Source of the DNA: Porcincola sp945869225
GTDB taxonomy: Bacteria > Bacillota > Clostridia > Lachnospirales > Lachnospiraceae
Reading direction: 5' to 3'
DNA: 64,000 nucleotides
NCBI RefSeq assembly: GCF_052118625.1
Contig: NZ_JBQKGW010000009.1
Span: 1-64,000 of the forward strand
This document shows, piece after piece, positions 43,316 to 52,714 of the stretch (position 1 is the first letter of the stretch; the number at the start of each line of letters is the position of its first letter). Position numbers and translations under genes: made by a program. The notes beneath the pieces are model-generated. The model had not been told where the DNA came from. It made no database searches and saw only the letters and a list, made by a program, of their open reading frames with translations.

Positions 43316-44251
43316 TCACTCAGCCCCCTTCTTTGCCGCTTTCGCGAATGAATTTCTTGATTTTGCCTGCAGATACGGCACAGCCAGGAAGATCGCAACA
43401 ACGATGGCTGTAAACAGCTTCAGATCGTTCGCCGGCATCTTCAGCCAGAGTACGAAGCCGATGACGATGTAGTAGATCACGCCGCCGATGGCCACAAAGA
43501 GCAGGTGTCCCATGAAATTCAGCCTTCTTCCGAAAATGGCTTCTCCCAGCGTCTCACCGATGATCACTGCTGCCAGCCCGACGACGATGGAGCCCCGTCC
43601 CATGTTGATGTCCGCGAAGCCCTGGTACTGCGCCAGCAGACCTCCGGCCAGCGCGACGAGCCCATTCGAGAGTGCCAGCGTCAGCACCTTCATGGAACCG
43701 ACATTGATCCCCTGAGCCTTCGCCATGTTCGGATTGCAGCCCGTTGCGCGGATACCCGACCCGATCTCTGTCCCGAAGAACCAGTACATGATGCAGATGA
43801 TGGCAAAACAGATGATACCGCCTGACAGAATCGCCATCGGGATCTTCCGCATTGTGACAACCAGATGATATTTGTCAACCGACACGACCTGGTTTGCCTT
43901 TCCGCCCATAATCCTCAGGTTGACCGAATACAGAGCGATCTGCGTCAGAATGCCGGCGAGGATCTCCGGGATACCAAGCTTTGTGTGGAGCAGCCCTGTT
44001 GCAAGCCCCGTGACCATGCCCACCAGAAACGCCAGAAGAAGCGCTGCCCAGGCAGGGACGCCGCCTGTGATCAGCATAACTGCCGTCGCGCCTCCTGTTG
44101 TAAAGGAACCGTCAACAGTCAGATCCGCGAAATTCAGCAGCCGGAATGTCATGTAGACACCCACCGCCATGATTCCCCAGATAATTCCCTGTGCGATGTT
44201 GCCCGGCATAGCGGCAAACAGCCGGAGCGGGCTCAATGCGAGTAAACTCAT
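43316..44251 (-). CDS. ABC transporter permease (TrpY-like)
   Basis: 311 residues, about eight membrane spans, BPD_transp_2 family (FADLTVDGSFTTGGATAV, GNPNMAKAQGI-type loop, GRGSIVVGLAAVIIGE). AGGAGG before the ATG. Separated from the binding-protein gene by 231 bases containing an attenuator-like hairpin. Confidence 0.92.
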   Translation of the reverse strand: MSLLALSPLRLFAAMPGNIAQGIIWGIMAVGVYMTFRLLNFADLTVDGSFTTGGATAVMLITGGVPAWAALLLAFLVGMVTGLATGLLHTKLGIPEILAGILTQIALYSVNLRIMGGKANQVVSVDKYHLVVTMRKIPMAILSGGIICFAIICIMYWFFGTEIGSGIRATGCNPNMAKAQGINVGSMKVLTLALSNGLVALAGGLLAQYQGFADINMGRGSIVVGLAAVIIGETLGEAIFGRRLNFMGHLLFVAIGGVIYYIVIGFVLWLKMPANDLKLFTAIVVAIFLAVPYLQAKSRNSFAKAAKKGAE

Positions 44252-44347
44252 GGGTTTCTATCCTCCTGCGTCCTGAATCGTGTCGGGCTGAAAAGCTCAG
44301 TCCATGCCGCCCTGGTCTTTCTTCCCGGAAAGCCCCTGCCGGCTTTG

Positions 44348-44392
44348 AAAAAGCCGCAGCAGCTGCCCGCACGCGGGGCGCCTCTCTGCGGC
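44348..44392 (-). terminator. Attenuator-like terminator between binding protein and permease
   Basis: GCCGCAG (44353-44359) pairs with CTGCGGC (44386-44392), inner GC-rich pairing, and on the minus strand TTTTT follows (complement of 44348-44352). It should cut most transcripts after the binding protein. No other feature seen in 44252-44482. Confidence 0.75.
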
Positions 44393-44482
44393 CTTTCCCT
44401 ATACGTCTTAATGAATATACTGTCAAATCCGTGCGAAAGTCAACCCTCCGGATTCCGGCTGGTGTGCCCGCATGTCGTCCCT

Positions 44483-45502
44483 TTACTCCGCCTCGGTTGC
44501 AGCCTCGGTCTCCGCCTCTGTCTCGCTCTGAGAACCGATTGCCACATAGTCCGACGGAACCTTGATGCCAAGGGCATCGCAGAGCTCTGCGTTGTACTCT
44601 TTCGTCACGTTCGGTGCAAACTGGACCTCCATCGAGGAGATGTCCGCGCCCTTCTTCAGAATCTGGTATGCCATCGAACCGGTTGTCTGTCCGAGCTCCT
44701 CGTAGCTGATGGACAGGGTCGCGATGCCGCAGCCCGCGGCGATTCCCTCCTCACCACAAATTGCAGGAACCTTCTTGTCAAGCGAGACAGCCTTGATAAT
44801 ACCGGTATTGGATGCTGCCGTATTGTCCGTCGGGATGTAGACTGCATCGTTCTCCGTGAAAGCTGTCGTTGCGACAGTCTGAAGATCGTTCGAATCTGCA
44901 AAGGTATAAGCAGTAACCTTATATCCTTCTTTCTCAAGGTCCGGAGTAATCGTGTCCGCCTGGTACTTGGAGTTTGGTTCTGCCGAGCAGTACAGGATGC
45001 CGACATTCTTCGCATCTGGGAGAAGCTCCTTGAACAGAGCTGCCTGCTTGTCAAGCGGCGCCAGGTCGGATGTCCCGGAAATGTTTGTCCCCGTGGTTCC
45101 CTTCCAGTCGGAGATATCAAGCGCCGTCCCATAATCGGTCACGCTCGTACCAAGGATCGGAATGGATCCAGTCGCCGCCTGTGCTGCCTGAAGTGCCGGA
45201 GTCGCATTCGCCATGATCAGATCCACGCCATCCGTCACAAAGGAATTCACAATCGTCGCACAGGTTGCGGAATCTCCTGCCGCATTCTGCTCATCGAACT
45301 CGACCGAGTCTCCGTCGGCTTCAAGCTCCTTCTGGAGTTCCTCTCTGAAACCCTTGGTCGCTGCATCGAGCGCCGGATGCTGTACCAGCTGGCAGATGCC
45401 TACATGGTAAGTCTCTCCTGCATATACAGGAAGAGCGAGGCCCGAAAGTGTCATGGCAGAAACTGAAGCAGCCGCAAGGATCCGTACAATTTTCTGATTC
45501 AT
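44483..45502 (-). CDS. ABC substrate-binding protein (TrpX family), no lipobox
   Basis: 339 residues. Signal peptide ending VYA, mature start GETYHVGICQLVQHPALDAA, typical of TrpX proteins that bind aromatic or related amino acids. There is no lipobox cysteine. The protein ends in an acidic tail (QSETEAETEAATEAE). AAGGAGG precedes the ATG. First gene of the operon; the actual ligand is not known. Confidence 0.92.
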   Translation of the reverse strand: MNQKIVRILAAASVSAMTLSGLALPVYAGETYHVGICQLVQHPALDAATKGFREELQKELEADGDSVEFDEQNAAGDSATCATIVNSFVTDGVDLIMANATPALQAAQAATGSIPILGTSVTDYGTALDISDWKGTTGTNISGTSDLAPLDKQAALFKELLPDAKNVGILYCSAEPNSKYQADTITPDLEKEGYKVTAYTFADSNDLQTVATTAFTENDAVYIPTDNTAASNTGIIKAVSLDKKVPAICGEEGIAAGCGIATLSISYEELGQTTGSMAYQILKKGADISSMEVQFAPNVTKEYNAELCDALGIKVPSDYVAIGSQSETEAETEAATEAE

Positions 45503-45579
45503 ACTTAAAATCCTCCTTCATGAATGGATGTCCCGCTCCCCGGCAAAACCGGACGTCACGGAGATGAAATTCAAGGAGA

Positions 45580-45608
45580 ATTTTAACGCTTTAAAGCGAT
45601 GAAGTCAA
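45580..45608 (-). promoter_or_regulatory. Promoter with palindromic operator
   Basis: Minus TTGACT (45603-45608), 17 bases, TAAAAT (45580-45585). The spacer holds a perfect 12-bp palindrome, CGCTTTAAAGCG (45587-45598), placed where a repressor would block polymerase. No T-box or riboswitch fits in the 75-base leader. Confidence 0.75.
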
Positions 45609-45612
45609 CAAA

Positions 45613-46290
45613 TTATCTCCGTCCCTTCTGCACTTCTTCATTCAGGCTTCGGTGAAGATAAACCTTCTTCTCCTCCCCCCGCATCAGTCTCCTGATGTTG
45701 GAGCGGTGCTGCCAGAAACAGAGTCCCGTCAGGACGGCTGCCAGAATATCCACCTCGGTGACATAGGGGACGGCCATATGGAAACGGCCGAAGACTCCCA
45801 GAACCAGAACCTGGAAAAAGAAGAAGCTGTAGGCGGACAGGGAGCAGACAGATACCAGATGGATTGAAAAAAACAGAACGAAAAAGACCACAATGCACAG
45901 AATTCCCGCAAGCGGAGAAATCGCTGCAATCACGCCCGCCGTCGTCGCAACCCCCTTGCCGCCTTTGAAGTGAAGATAGAACGGGAAGTCATGCCCGAGT
46001 ACGGCGCCGACACCGGCATACATCTTCAGAAGTACAAGCATCTGGGGTGCCCTGTCTGCAAAAACAGCCTGCACGATCAGCACTGCACAGACCGCCTTCA
46101 TAAAGTCGCCGATCAGCGTCAGCAGGGCATCCTTCGCTCCCTTTGTCCGAAGCATATTGGTCGTGCCGGCATTCCCGCTTCCCACCTTCCGGATGTCAAA
46201 CCCCTGGATCTTTCCAATCACGATTGCTGTCTGAAACAGTCCGAATCCATATCCGATCAAAAGGCTGATCAGCCTGTACCACACTTCCAT
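45613..46290 (-). CDS. plsY: Glycerol-3-phosphate acyltransferase PlsY
   Basis: 225 residues, five membrane spans. Motifs VGSGNAGTTNMLRTKG and HDFPFYLHFKGGKGVATTAG are the PlsY signatures; it moves acyl groups from acyl-phosphate to glycerol-3-phosphate. AAGGA before the ATG. Follows der by 21 bases. Confidence 0.96.
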   Translation of the reverse strand: MEVWYRLISLLIGYGFGLFQTAIVIGKIQGFDIRKVGSGNAGTTNMLRTKGAKDALLTLIGDFMKAVCAVLIVQAVFADRAPQMLVLLKMYAGVGAVLGHDFPFYLHFKGGKGVATTAGVIAAISPLAGILCIVVFFVLFFSIHLVSVCSLSAYSFFFFQVLVLGVFGRFHMAVPYVTEVDILAAVLTGLCFWQHRSNIRRLMRGEEKKVYLHRSLNEEVQKGRR

Positions 46291-46311
46291 CTCTTGTTCC
46301 TTCCGAAACGC

Positions 46312-47640
46312 TTACTGATCTTTCTGCTTCTTCTCCCTCACCAGAATCCGGATGGCCGTACCCTTGAACCCGAAGGTCTCGCGGATCTGGTTCTCGATAT
46401 ATCTCATATAAGAGAAATGCGCGAGCTTTTTGTCATTTACAAAGAGGACAAAGGTCGGCGGTGCTACAGAGACCTGGGTCATATAGTAGCAGCGAAGCCG
46501 TTTCCCCTTGTCTGTCGGCGGCTGCTGCATTGCGGTCGCCTCCGACAGAATCTCGTTGAGCACGCCTGTCGCAATGCGTCTCTTGCTGCTGTCCAGAACC
46601 GTATCAATCTCATCATAGAGTTTCTGGATTCTCTGCCCTGTCTTTGCGGAGATAAACATGATGTCCGCATACGGCATGAAGGACAGGGTATTCCGGATCC
46701 GGTCCGTAAACTTTTTCACGGAGCTGTTGTCCTTCTCGATGGCATCCCACTTGTTGACTGCCACGATGATCCCCTTGCCCCGCTCATGGGCGATCCCTGC
46801 GATCTTGGCATCCTGTTCCGTCACGCCCTCCTTCGCATCAATCACAAGGACTGCGATATCCGCACGCTCAACCGCTGTCACGGCCCGTACGATCATATAG
46901 TGCTCAAGGTCTTCCTTGATCTTGTTCTTGCGGCGAAGCCCTGCTGTGTCAATAAATACATATTCTCTGCCATTGTGCTTCACGACAGCATCCACCGCAT
47001 CCCTGGTGGTTCCCGCAATATCAGACACGATCAGACGGTTCTCGCCAAGCAGCGCGTTGATCAGAGAAGACTTCCCGACATTCGGTTTTCCGACGATGGC
47101 AACCTTGGGCCGGTCATCCTCCATCTCGCCTGGCTGGGCCTGCGGAAGATCCTTCAGCACCTCGTCAAGCAGATCGCCGATTCCCGTCCGGTTCGCCGCG
47201 GAAATCGGATGCGGATCTCCGATTCCAAGATTGTAAAACTCGTAGACACCCGCCTCATCCTTGACGAAATTGTCCACCTTGTTGACAACCAGCAGAACAC
47301 TTTTATGGCTTCGGCGCAGCATATCCGCAACCTTCGCGTCCGCGTCGACCAGTCCCTGATGAAAATCCGTCAGGAACAGGATGACGTCAGCCGTGTCGAT
47401 CGCAATCTGCGCCTGCTCCCGCATCTGGGAAAGAATGATATCCTTTGCATCCGGTTCAATTCCGCCGGTATCAATCAATGTAAAACTTCTCCCGGACCAC
47501 TCGACATCTGCGTAGATGCGGTCTCTGGTTACACCGGGTGTATCTTCAATAATCGCGATTCTCGAGCCTGCCAGCACGTTAAAAAGCGTGGATTTCCCGA
47601 CATTCGGCCTTCCGACAATCGCAACAATCGGTTTGCTCAT
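46312..47640 (-). CDS. der: GTPase Der (EngA)
   Basis: 442 residues with two G domains: GRPNVGKST near 10 and GKPNVGKSS near 184, each with DTGG/DTAG and NKxD motifs (VNKVDNF, VNKWDAI), and the C-terminal KH-like domain. It helps assemble the 50S ribosomal subunit. It overlaps the DUF512 stop by four bases (ATGA). Confidence 0.97.
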   Translation of the reverse strand: MSKPIVAIVGRPNVGKSTLFNVLAGSRIAIIEDTPGVTRDRIYADVEWSGRSFTLIDTGGIEPDAKDIILSQMREQAQIAIDTADVILFLTDFHQGLVDADAKVADMLRRSHKSVLLVVNKVDNFVKDEAGVYEFYNLGIGDPHPISAANRTGIGDLLDEVLKDLPQAQPGEMEDDRPKVAIVGKPNVGKSSLINALLGENRLIVSDIAGTTRDAVDAVVKHNGREYVFIDTAGLRRKNKIKEDLEHYMIVRAVTAVERADIAVLVIDAKEGVTEQDAKIAGIAHERGKGIIVAVNKWDAIEKDNSSVKKFTDRIRNTLSFMPYADIMFISAKTGQRIQKLYDEIDTVLDSSKRRIATGVLNEILSEATAMQQPPTDKGKRLRCYYMTQVSVAPPTFVLFVNDKKLAHFSYMRYIENQIRETFGFKGTAIRILVREKKQKDQ

Positions 47641-48962
47641 TGTTCCTGATCTCCAATCACTGCATGGACAAAATCCTGTCCGGTCGATTTTACAATACGC
47701 ACCTTGATTTGTAAAGTTTGCTCAAGTTCCTGAACTGTCACATCATCGAGGAAGACCTGCTCCCCCGCCCGGAACATGTTGACCGGAAGAAGCAGCTCCT
47801 CCCCGAGCTCCTGTCCCCGAAGCTGCTTTTTCAGATCACTCCCCGTAATGAGTCCTGACACCGTGATCATCTCACCAAAGAAATCATTGCGGATCGGGAT
47901 GACCCGGCAGGAAATGTTCGGAAACTTCTCCTGAATCTCTTTCACAAGCTTTTCGAGATATGGCGCCGCCAGCTTCCCGGTCGCAATCGTCGCCTTCCGG
48001 TGCCTCCCGTCCCCCTTCAGCTGCGCAAGGCCGGCTTTTGTCTCCTCAATCAGAAGCCGGACCATCCCGACTCCATTTTCAAGCTGCTGGTACCCATCGT
48101 AGTTTTCCTCCGGCGGAAGCGGCTGATCCGCAAGGATGTACCACTCATCGCTGGCATGGACAAGATGCGTGCCATACTTCTGAAAGTAATAATCCTGCCA
48201 TCTTTCGATCGTGCCAAGAACGGCCGCTGCATCCTCTTTCGTGAACGGTTCAAGCTGAACCTGGTGGTTTTCTTCCCGGAACTTCGTCATGCCGACAGGG
48301 ACGACGGAGACACTCTCCAGCTCCGGCAGCAGCTGTTCAAATGTTTTCAGTGAGTGCTCCAGGTCCTCTCCGTCGTTCCACCCCTTGCAAAGGACGATCT
48401 GTCCGTTCAGACGAATGCCGGCATTCTTCAGCCGCATGACCTTCGGCATAATATCCCCTGCGAAACGGTTGTGCAGCATCTTTCTGCGGAGTTCGGGATT
48501 CATCGTGTGGAAAGAGATGTTGATCGGTTCCAGATGGTACAGGATAATGCGGTCGATGTCATGATCCGACATGTTGGTCATCGTGATGTAGTTGCCCTGC
48601 AGAAACGACAGTCTTGCATCATCGTCGTGAAAATACAGGGTATCTCGCATTCCCTTCGGCATCTGGTTGACAAAGCAGAAAATACAATGGTTCCTGCAGG
48701 ACCTGTATTCGCTCATCAGCCCCCCGCCGAACCCAATCCCCAGATCTTCATCCGGATCTTTTTCGATCTCAAGCTCCCATTCTTCTCCGTTCGGCTTGCG
48801 GATCACGACAAGGAGCTTTTCGTCATTGCAAAGATACCGGTAATCGAAAATATCCTCGACTTTTTTCCCATTCACAGAGACAAGAACGTCTCCCGGCTCG
48901 ATGTCCAGTTCTTCCGCGATGCTTCCGGCATCAATCGATTCTATTTTATGAAGGTATTCCAT
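47637..48962 (-). CDS. DUF512 radical SAM-like protein with PDZ domain
   Basis: 441 residues. A PDZ-like N-terminus (IDAGSIAEELDIEPGDVLVSVNG), then CRNHCIFCF near 89-97, a CxxxCxxC cluster motif of radical SAM proteins, and a C-terminal DUF512 domain. The reaction is unknown. GGAAGGG precedes the ATG at 48962. It precedes der in a conserved order. Confidence 0.92.
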   Translation of the reverse strand: MEYLHKIESIDAGSIAEELDIEPGDVLVSVNGKKVEDIFDYRYLCNDEKLLVVIRKPNGEEWELEIEKDPDEDLGIGFGGGLMSEYRSCRNHCIFCFVNQMPKGMRDTLYFHDDDARLSFLQGNYITMTNMSDHDIDRIILYHLEPINISFHTMNPELRRKMLHNRFAGDIMPKVMRLKNAGIRLNGQIVLCKGWNDGEDLEHSLKTFEQLLPELESVSVVPVGMTKFREENHQVQLEPFTKEDAAAVLGTIERWQDYYFQKYGTHLVHASDEWYILADQPLPPEENYDGYQQLENGVGMVRLLIEETKAGLAQLKGDGRHRKATIATGKLAAPYLEKLVKEIQEKFPNISCRVIPIRNDFFGEMITVSGLITGSDLKKQLRGQELGEELLLPVNMFRAGEQVFLDDVTVQELEQTLQIKVRIVKSTGQDFVHAVIGDQEQ

Positions 48963-49064
48963 CTTATTCCCTTCCAATGTCATTTCCGATAAAAATACAG
49001 CACTTCCATTTTTTCATGATAAATGTGCTTCTGACAAAAAGCAAGACGCTCCTTCCGCCTGGCT

Positions 49065-49094
49065 TGACGCTCCATGAGGCAGCATGGTATAACT
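49065..49094 (+). promoter_or_regulatory. Promoter of the PRPP synthetase gene
   Basis: TTGACG (49065-49070), 18 bases, extended -10 TGG TATAAC (49089-49094). The DUF512 gene is divergent and may use TTGCTT and TATCAT on the minus strand nearby. Confidence 0.7.
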
Positions 49095-49144
49095 CCTCTG
49101 TATTAGGCTGATGCAGAGTCAGTCCCCAGTTCAGGAGGGTTTTG

Positions 49145-50311
49145 ATGATTACTGATATACAGAAAGATTCCATGCCTGTCGGTCCTCTGAAGATCGCAGC
49201 GCTCGACGGTTGTCAGGCATTTGCGTCAGAAGTGAACCGTTATCTTGTTGATTTCCGGCATAACACTCCGCTTCATAATTCAAAGGACTTCCCGCTTGTC
49301 GGATACTGCGAGGACAGCTATCTGATCAGCTGCGCCTGCCCGCGCTTCGGAACCGGAGAAGGAAAGGGCATCATCAATGATTCCGTCCGAGGAGCCGATC
49401 TCTACATTCTTGTTGATGTTCTCAACTGCAGCATCGAGTACAAGGTGTGCGGAGAGACAAATTATATGTCCCCGGATAACCACTACGCCAATCTCAAACG
49501 CATTATCTCTGCTGCTGACGGAAAAGCAAAGCGGATCACGGTTGTCATGCCGTTTCTGTATGGAGGAAGACAGCACAGACGGACAAAGAGAGAATCTCTC
49601 GACTGCGCGGTTGCGCTCGAGGAACTCGCTCGGATGGGCGTATCGAACATCATCACCTTTGACGCCCATGACCCGCGGGTACAGAATGCGATTCCCCTCT
49701 CGGGCTTTGATTCTTTCATGCCATCCTACCAGTTTCTCAAGGCACTTGTCAGCACTGTCCCGAACCTGAAGATGAGCAAGGAAACGACGATGGTCGTCAG
49801 TCCGGATGAGGGTGCAATGGAGCGCTCCGTCTACTTTGCGAATATCCTGGGACTCGAGCTTGGCATGTTCTACAAGCGCCGTGACTATTCCAGGATTGTG
49901 AACGGGAAGAACCCGATTGTCGCACATGAGTTTCTCGGCGCTTCTGTGAAAGGCAAGGACGTCCTGGTCATCGATGACATGATTTCCTCCGGCGGCTCCA
50001 TGCTCGATGTCGCCAGACAGCTCAAAGACCGCGGTGCCAATCGTGTTTTCATCTGTACCACCTTCGGCCTGTTTACAGACGGCCTGGATGCTTTTGACGA
50101 TTACTATGAGAAAGGCTACATCACAAAGGTCGTGACCACGAACCTCAACTACCGTCCGCCGGAACTATTAGACCGTCCCTGGTACGCCGAGGCCGACATG
50201 ACCAAGTACCTGGCCTCCATCATTGACCACATGAACCATGATATATCAATCAGCGGTATCCAGTCTCCGACAGCGAAGATCAACAAACTCCTGCTTCAGC
50301 TCAAGGGATGA
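49145..50311 (+). CDS. prs: Ribose-phosphate pyrophosphokinase (long form)
   Basis: 388 residues against about 315 usually. PRPP-binding loop VIDDMISSGGSM near 275, the DAHDPRVQN histidine segment and the KRR flexible loop (FYKRRDYSRI) are present, so it should make PRPP from ribose-5-phosphate and ATP. The N-terminus is divergent and the C-terminus extended. The ATG at 49145 has AGGAGGGT ahead; a TTG before it is less likely. Single-gene unit. Confidence 0.92.
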   Translation: MITDIQKDSMPVGPLKIAALDGCQAFASEVNRYLVDFRHNTPLHNSKDFPLVGYCEDSYLISCACPRFGTGEGKGIINDSVRGADLYILVDVLNCSIEYKVCGETNYMSPDNHYANLKRIISAADGKAKRITVVMPFLYGGRQHRRTKRESLDCAVALEELARMGVSNIITFDAHDPRVQNAIPLSGFDSFMPSYQFLKALVSTVPNLKMSKETTMVVSPDEGAMERSVYFANILGLELGMFYKRRDYSRIVNGKNPIVAHEFLGASVKGKDVLVIDDMISSGGSMLDVARQLKDRGANRVFICTTFGLFTDGLDAFDDYYEKGYITKVVTTNLNYRPPELLDRPWYAEADMTKYLASIIDHMNHDISISGIQSPTAKINKLLLQLKG

Positions 50312-50315
50312 ATCG

Positions 50316-50350
50316 AAAGACGGCACAGGAACAGCTCCTGTGCCGTCTTT
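50316..50350. terminator. Bidirectional terminator
   Basis: A 15-bp perfect stem, AAAGACGGCACAGGA (50316-50330) with TCCTGTGCCGTCTTT (50336-50350), then TTT. Between convergent genes. Confidence 0.92.
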
Positions 50351-50354
50351 TTTG

Positions 50355-51335
50355 TCAGCCGCACGTAATCTCAAGAACGGCTGCAAGGTTACCCCGTTTT
50401 CCGGCCAGCGCCCGGTGGGAAAACAGGACACCCGCATTCTCCGCCGTACAGATGTCCGGCACGGAGATATGATCCGGCAAGAGGCCCGCCCGAAGGAAAT
50501 TTGCCCTGCAGGCTTCCTGCAGGTTCAGCATCGCATGTCCGTCCCTGCCCGGAGATACAATCCGTCCCACTGCGCCGTCCGGACGGTTTTGCCCATCGCT
50601 CTCCTCCATCTGATATTTCTCCGAAAACCGCGCCGCGACATCCCCGCTGACCTCATAGCAGTCCCCGCAGATGGATGGGCCGATCGCTGCCACGATCACC
50701 GCCGGATCCGACCCATAGCGCCTCTGCATCTTCTGCACCGCCTTCGTCCCGATCCCCGCGATTGTCCCTCTCCATCCGGAGTGAACGCACGCGGCTGCTC
50801 TGTGCACCGGATCTACAATCAGAAGCGGCACGCAGTCCGCATAGAAGGTCATCATTGCAACCTCTGTCTGGTCGGTCATCAGTCCGTCCACATCGTGAAA
50901 AGCATTCGGTCTGAGGATGCCGTTTCCCCGGTCTGTCTTTGTCACCTCCCGAATCCGGTCGGTGTGTGTCTGATCCGAGAAGACCAGGTCAGTCAGATCG
51001 TATCCGACTGCATCCGCGAATCTCCTGTGATTCTCCAGGAAACGTTTCATCGCGTCTCCGGCCGCCGCATCCCTCCATATGTCACGCTCGGGTATATCCG
51101 TCCGAATTCCTGTATTTCCGAGTCCGCCGCTCACTTCTCTGGACAGGCTCAGATTCATGGCTGAGGCATATCCCTCTGAGACCCCTCCGATCCGGGTGCT
51201 GAAGGCATTGACAACAAAGTCAAACTGATCCAGAAGCGGGAATGAAATCCACACCACACCGTTCTTTTCGTGAAGCGTCAGCCTGTCAATCTTCCTCCAG
51301 GTCTGTTTTCTGATAAACTGCTTCTCGTATTCCAT
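50355..51335 (-). CDS. pgeF: YfiH / laccase-domain family protein
   Basis: 326 residues. The Cys/His metal motif (FYADCVPLLIVDP, VHSGWRGT) is that of the YfiH/PgeF family, which acts on purine nucleosides or as a peptidoglycan-editing factor. Residues about 245-265 form a low-complexity loop not usual in the family. ATG 51335 has GGGAGG 5 bases upstream. Confidence 0.92.
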   Translation of the reverse strand: MEYEKQFIRKQTWRKIDRLTLHEKNGVVWISFPLLDQFDFVVNAFSTRIGGVSEGYASAMNLSLSREVSGGLGNTGIRTDIPERDIWRDAAAGDAMKRFLENHRRFADAVGYDLTDLVFSDQTHTDRIREVTKTDRGNGILRPNAFHDVDGLMTDQTEVAMMTFYADCVPLLIVDPVHRAAACVHSGWRGTIAGIGTKAVQKMQRRYGSDPAVIVAAIGPSICGDCYEVSGDVAARFSEKYQMEESDGQNRPDGAVGRIVSPGRDGHAMLNLQEACRANFLRAGLLPDHISVPDICTAENAGVLFSHRALAGKRGNLAAVLEITCG

Positions 51336-51370
51336 CGGATCCTCCCGGCTCATATTCCAGGGACGCCGGC

Positions 51371-51718
51371 TCAGAACAGAAAAGCGTTCCGAATCAGCCG
51401 GAATCCGTCCTCGTCCACTGCCGCAACGTCAAAACGGACAGGCGTACCCTCCGGAACCCGGAAGCGTGCCAGATAATAGAGGACCGCCCGCCGGATCCGT
51501 TCCTGCTTGCGTCGCCCGACTGCCTCCTCCGGCATTCCATTTTTCCTGGAACGTCGTCCCTTCACCTCGATGAACACCAGATAACGACCTTCTCTGGCAA
51601 CAATATCGATCTCCGCCTGTCTGCAGCGAAAGTTATACTGGAGCACCTCGTACCCTTCCTTCTCCAGCAGGGCACCGGCCGCTCTCTCATATGCAGTCCC
51701 TTCCTGTCTCCTGTTCAT
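51371..51718 (-). CDS. YraN family protein (UPF0102)
   Basis: 115 residues, restriction-endonuclease-like fold: AEIDIVAREGRYLVFIEVKGR carries the E...D...ExK pattern. Role in DNA metabolism is likely but unproven. The ATG at 51718 opens the conserved region; a GTG at 51736 is possible. Placed after rnhB as in many Firmicutes. Confidence 0.9.
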   Translation of the reverse strand: MNRRQEGTAYERAAGALLEKEGYEVLQYNFRCRQAEIDIVAREGRYLVFIEVKGRRSRKNGMPEEAVGRRKQERIRRAVLYYLARFRVPEGTPVRFDVAAVDEDGFRLIRNAFLF

Positions 51719-51891
51719 GTGCTCTGTTCCGCACACGCTCCCGTCCTCTGATCTTCCCTCTTCCGGCTGCTTTTCCCTCTTTCAGACGCATATACGCAGC
51801 GCAGCCGGTCTCTCCACCTTCGCAGGCGCCCCTATCCGTTCCTGCAACAATGTCCGGTGCCTCCGCTCTCTGCGGCTGACTGCGCTTTTTG

Positions 51892-52686
51892 TCATGGCTG
51901 CTCTCCCCAGCTCCCGCCACCGCTTTTCAGAAAGGTTCTTCTGTGAATCGGACATGGACCATATTTTCTCAGGGCGGCATAATGCTCTGCTGTTCCATAC
52001 CCCTTGTGCTTTGCGAACCCATATTCCGGGTACACAGCGTCATACTCCACCATCAGCCGGTCACGCGTCACCTTTGCAATCACGCTTGCTGCAGCGATTG
52101 ACAGGCTCCTTGCATCCCCGTGGATAATCGGGACTTGCGGGATCAGAACCTGGGGGATCGTCACCGCATCGTTGAGAAGGATCTGAGGCATCACCCGAAG
52201 TGTCCCGATGGCCTCACACATCGCCTCGTAATCTGCCTGAAGGATGTTGATTTCATCGATCCTGTGCGGGCCGACAATCCCATACCCGGCTGCAACTGCC
52301 TTCTCCATGATCTCCTCATACAGTTCCTCGCGCTTCCGGGCGGTGAGCTTTTTGGAATCATTCAGCCCAAAGATCATGCAGTCATTCGGAAGGATCACCG
52401 CGCCAGCCACAACAGGCCCCGCGAGCGGACCCCTTCCCGCCTCGTCAATCCCGCAGATCAGAGTATAGCCGTCTTCCTCACACTGCCGTTCAAAACGCCG
52501 CATCTCCTCCAGCCGTTTCTTTTCAGTTTCCAGCTGCCCCAGCGCTCTTTCCGCACTCTGCACCAGTTTCCGGACAGCCGCCCGGTCATCGCTGCCATAC
52601 TGGTCTGCGAAATGAGTCAGCGCGGCCTCGTCCACCCTTGATATTTTCTTCCATCTTTCCGAAATTGCCGCCGTCGTCTCTGCCAT
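51892..52686 (-). CDS. rnhB: Ribonuclease HII
   Basis: 264 residues. DEAGRGPLAGPVVAGAVIL carries the first acidic site, with later Asp residues in NDSKKL and DARSLSIAAASVIAKV. It cuts RNA in RNA-DNA hybrids. A coiled N-terminal extension (about 20-75) precedes the domain. GGGAG lies 8 bases before the ATG at 52686. The gap to yraN (51719-51891) holds only a weak ORF. Confidence 0.95.
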   Translation of the reverse strand: MAETTAAISERWKKISRVDEAALTHFADQYGSDDRAAVRKLVQSAERALGQLETEKKRLEEMRRFERQCEEDGYTLICGIDEAGRGPLAGPVVAGAVILPNDCMIFGLNDSKKLTARKREELYEEIMEKAVAAGYGIVGPHRIDEINILQADYEAMCEAIGTLRVMPQILLNDAVTIPQVLIPQVPIIHGDARSLSIAAASVIAKVTRDRLMVEYDAVYPEYGFAKHKGYGTAEHYAALRKYGPCPIHRRTFLKSGGGSWGEQP

Positions 52687-52714
52687 CTGCTTCTCTCCCT
52701 GCATTCTTTGAAGT

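Noticed and set aside
45970..47649. 559-codon plus-strand ORF
   Set aside because: It is antisense to der and plsY, a common effect of GC-rich codon use; no domain or start signal.
51687..51920. 77-codon minus-strand ORF between rnhB and yraN
   Set aside because: It overlaps both neighbours, has a skewed Arg/Gly/Ala composition and no ribosome site or family match.
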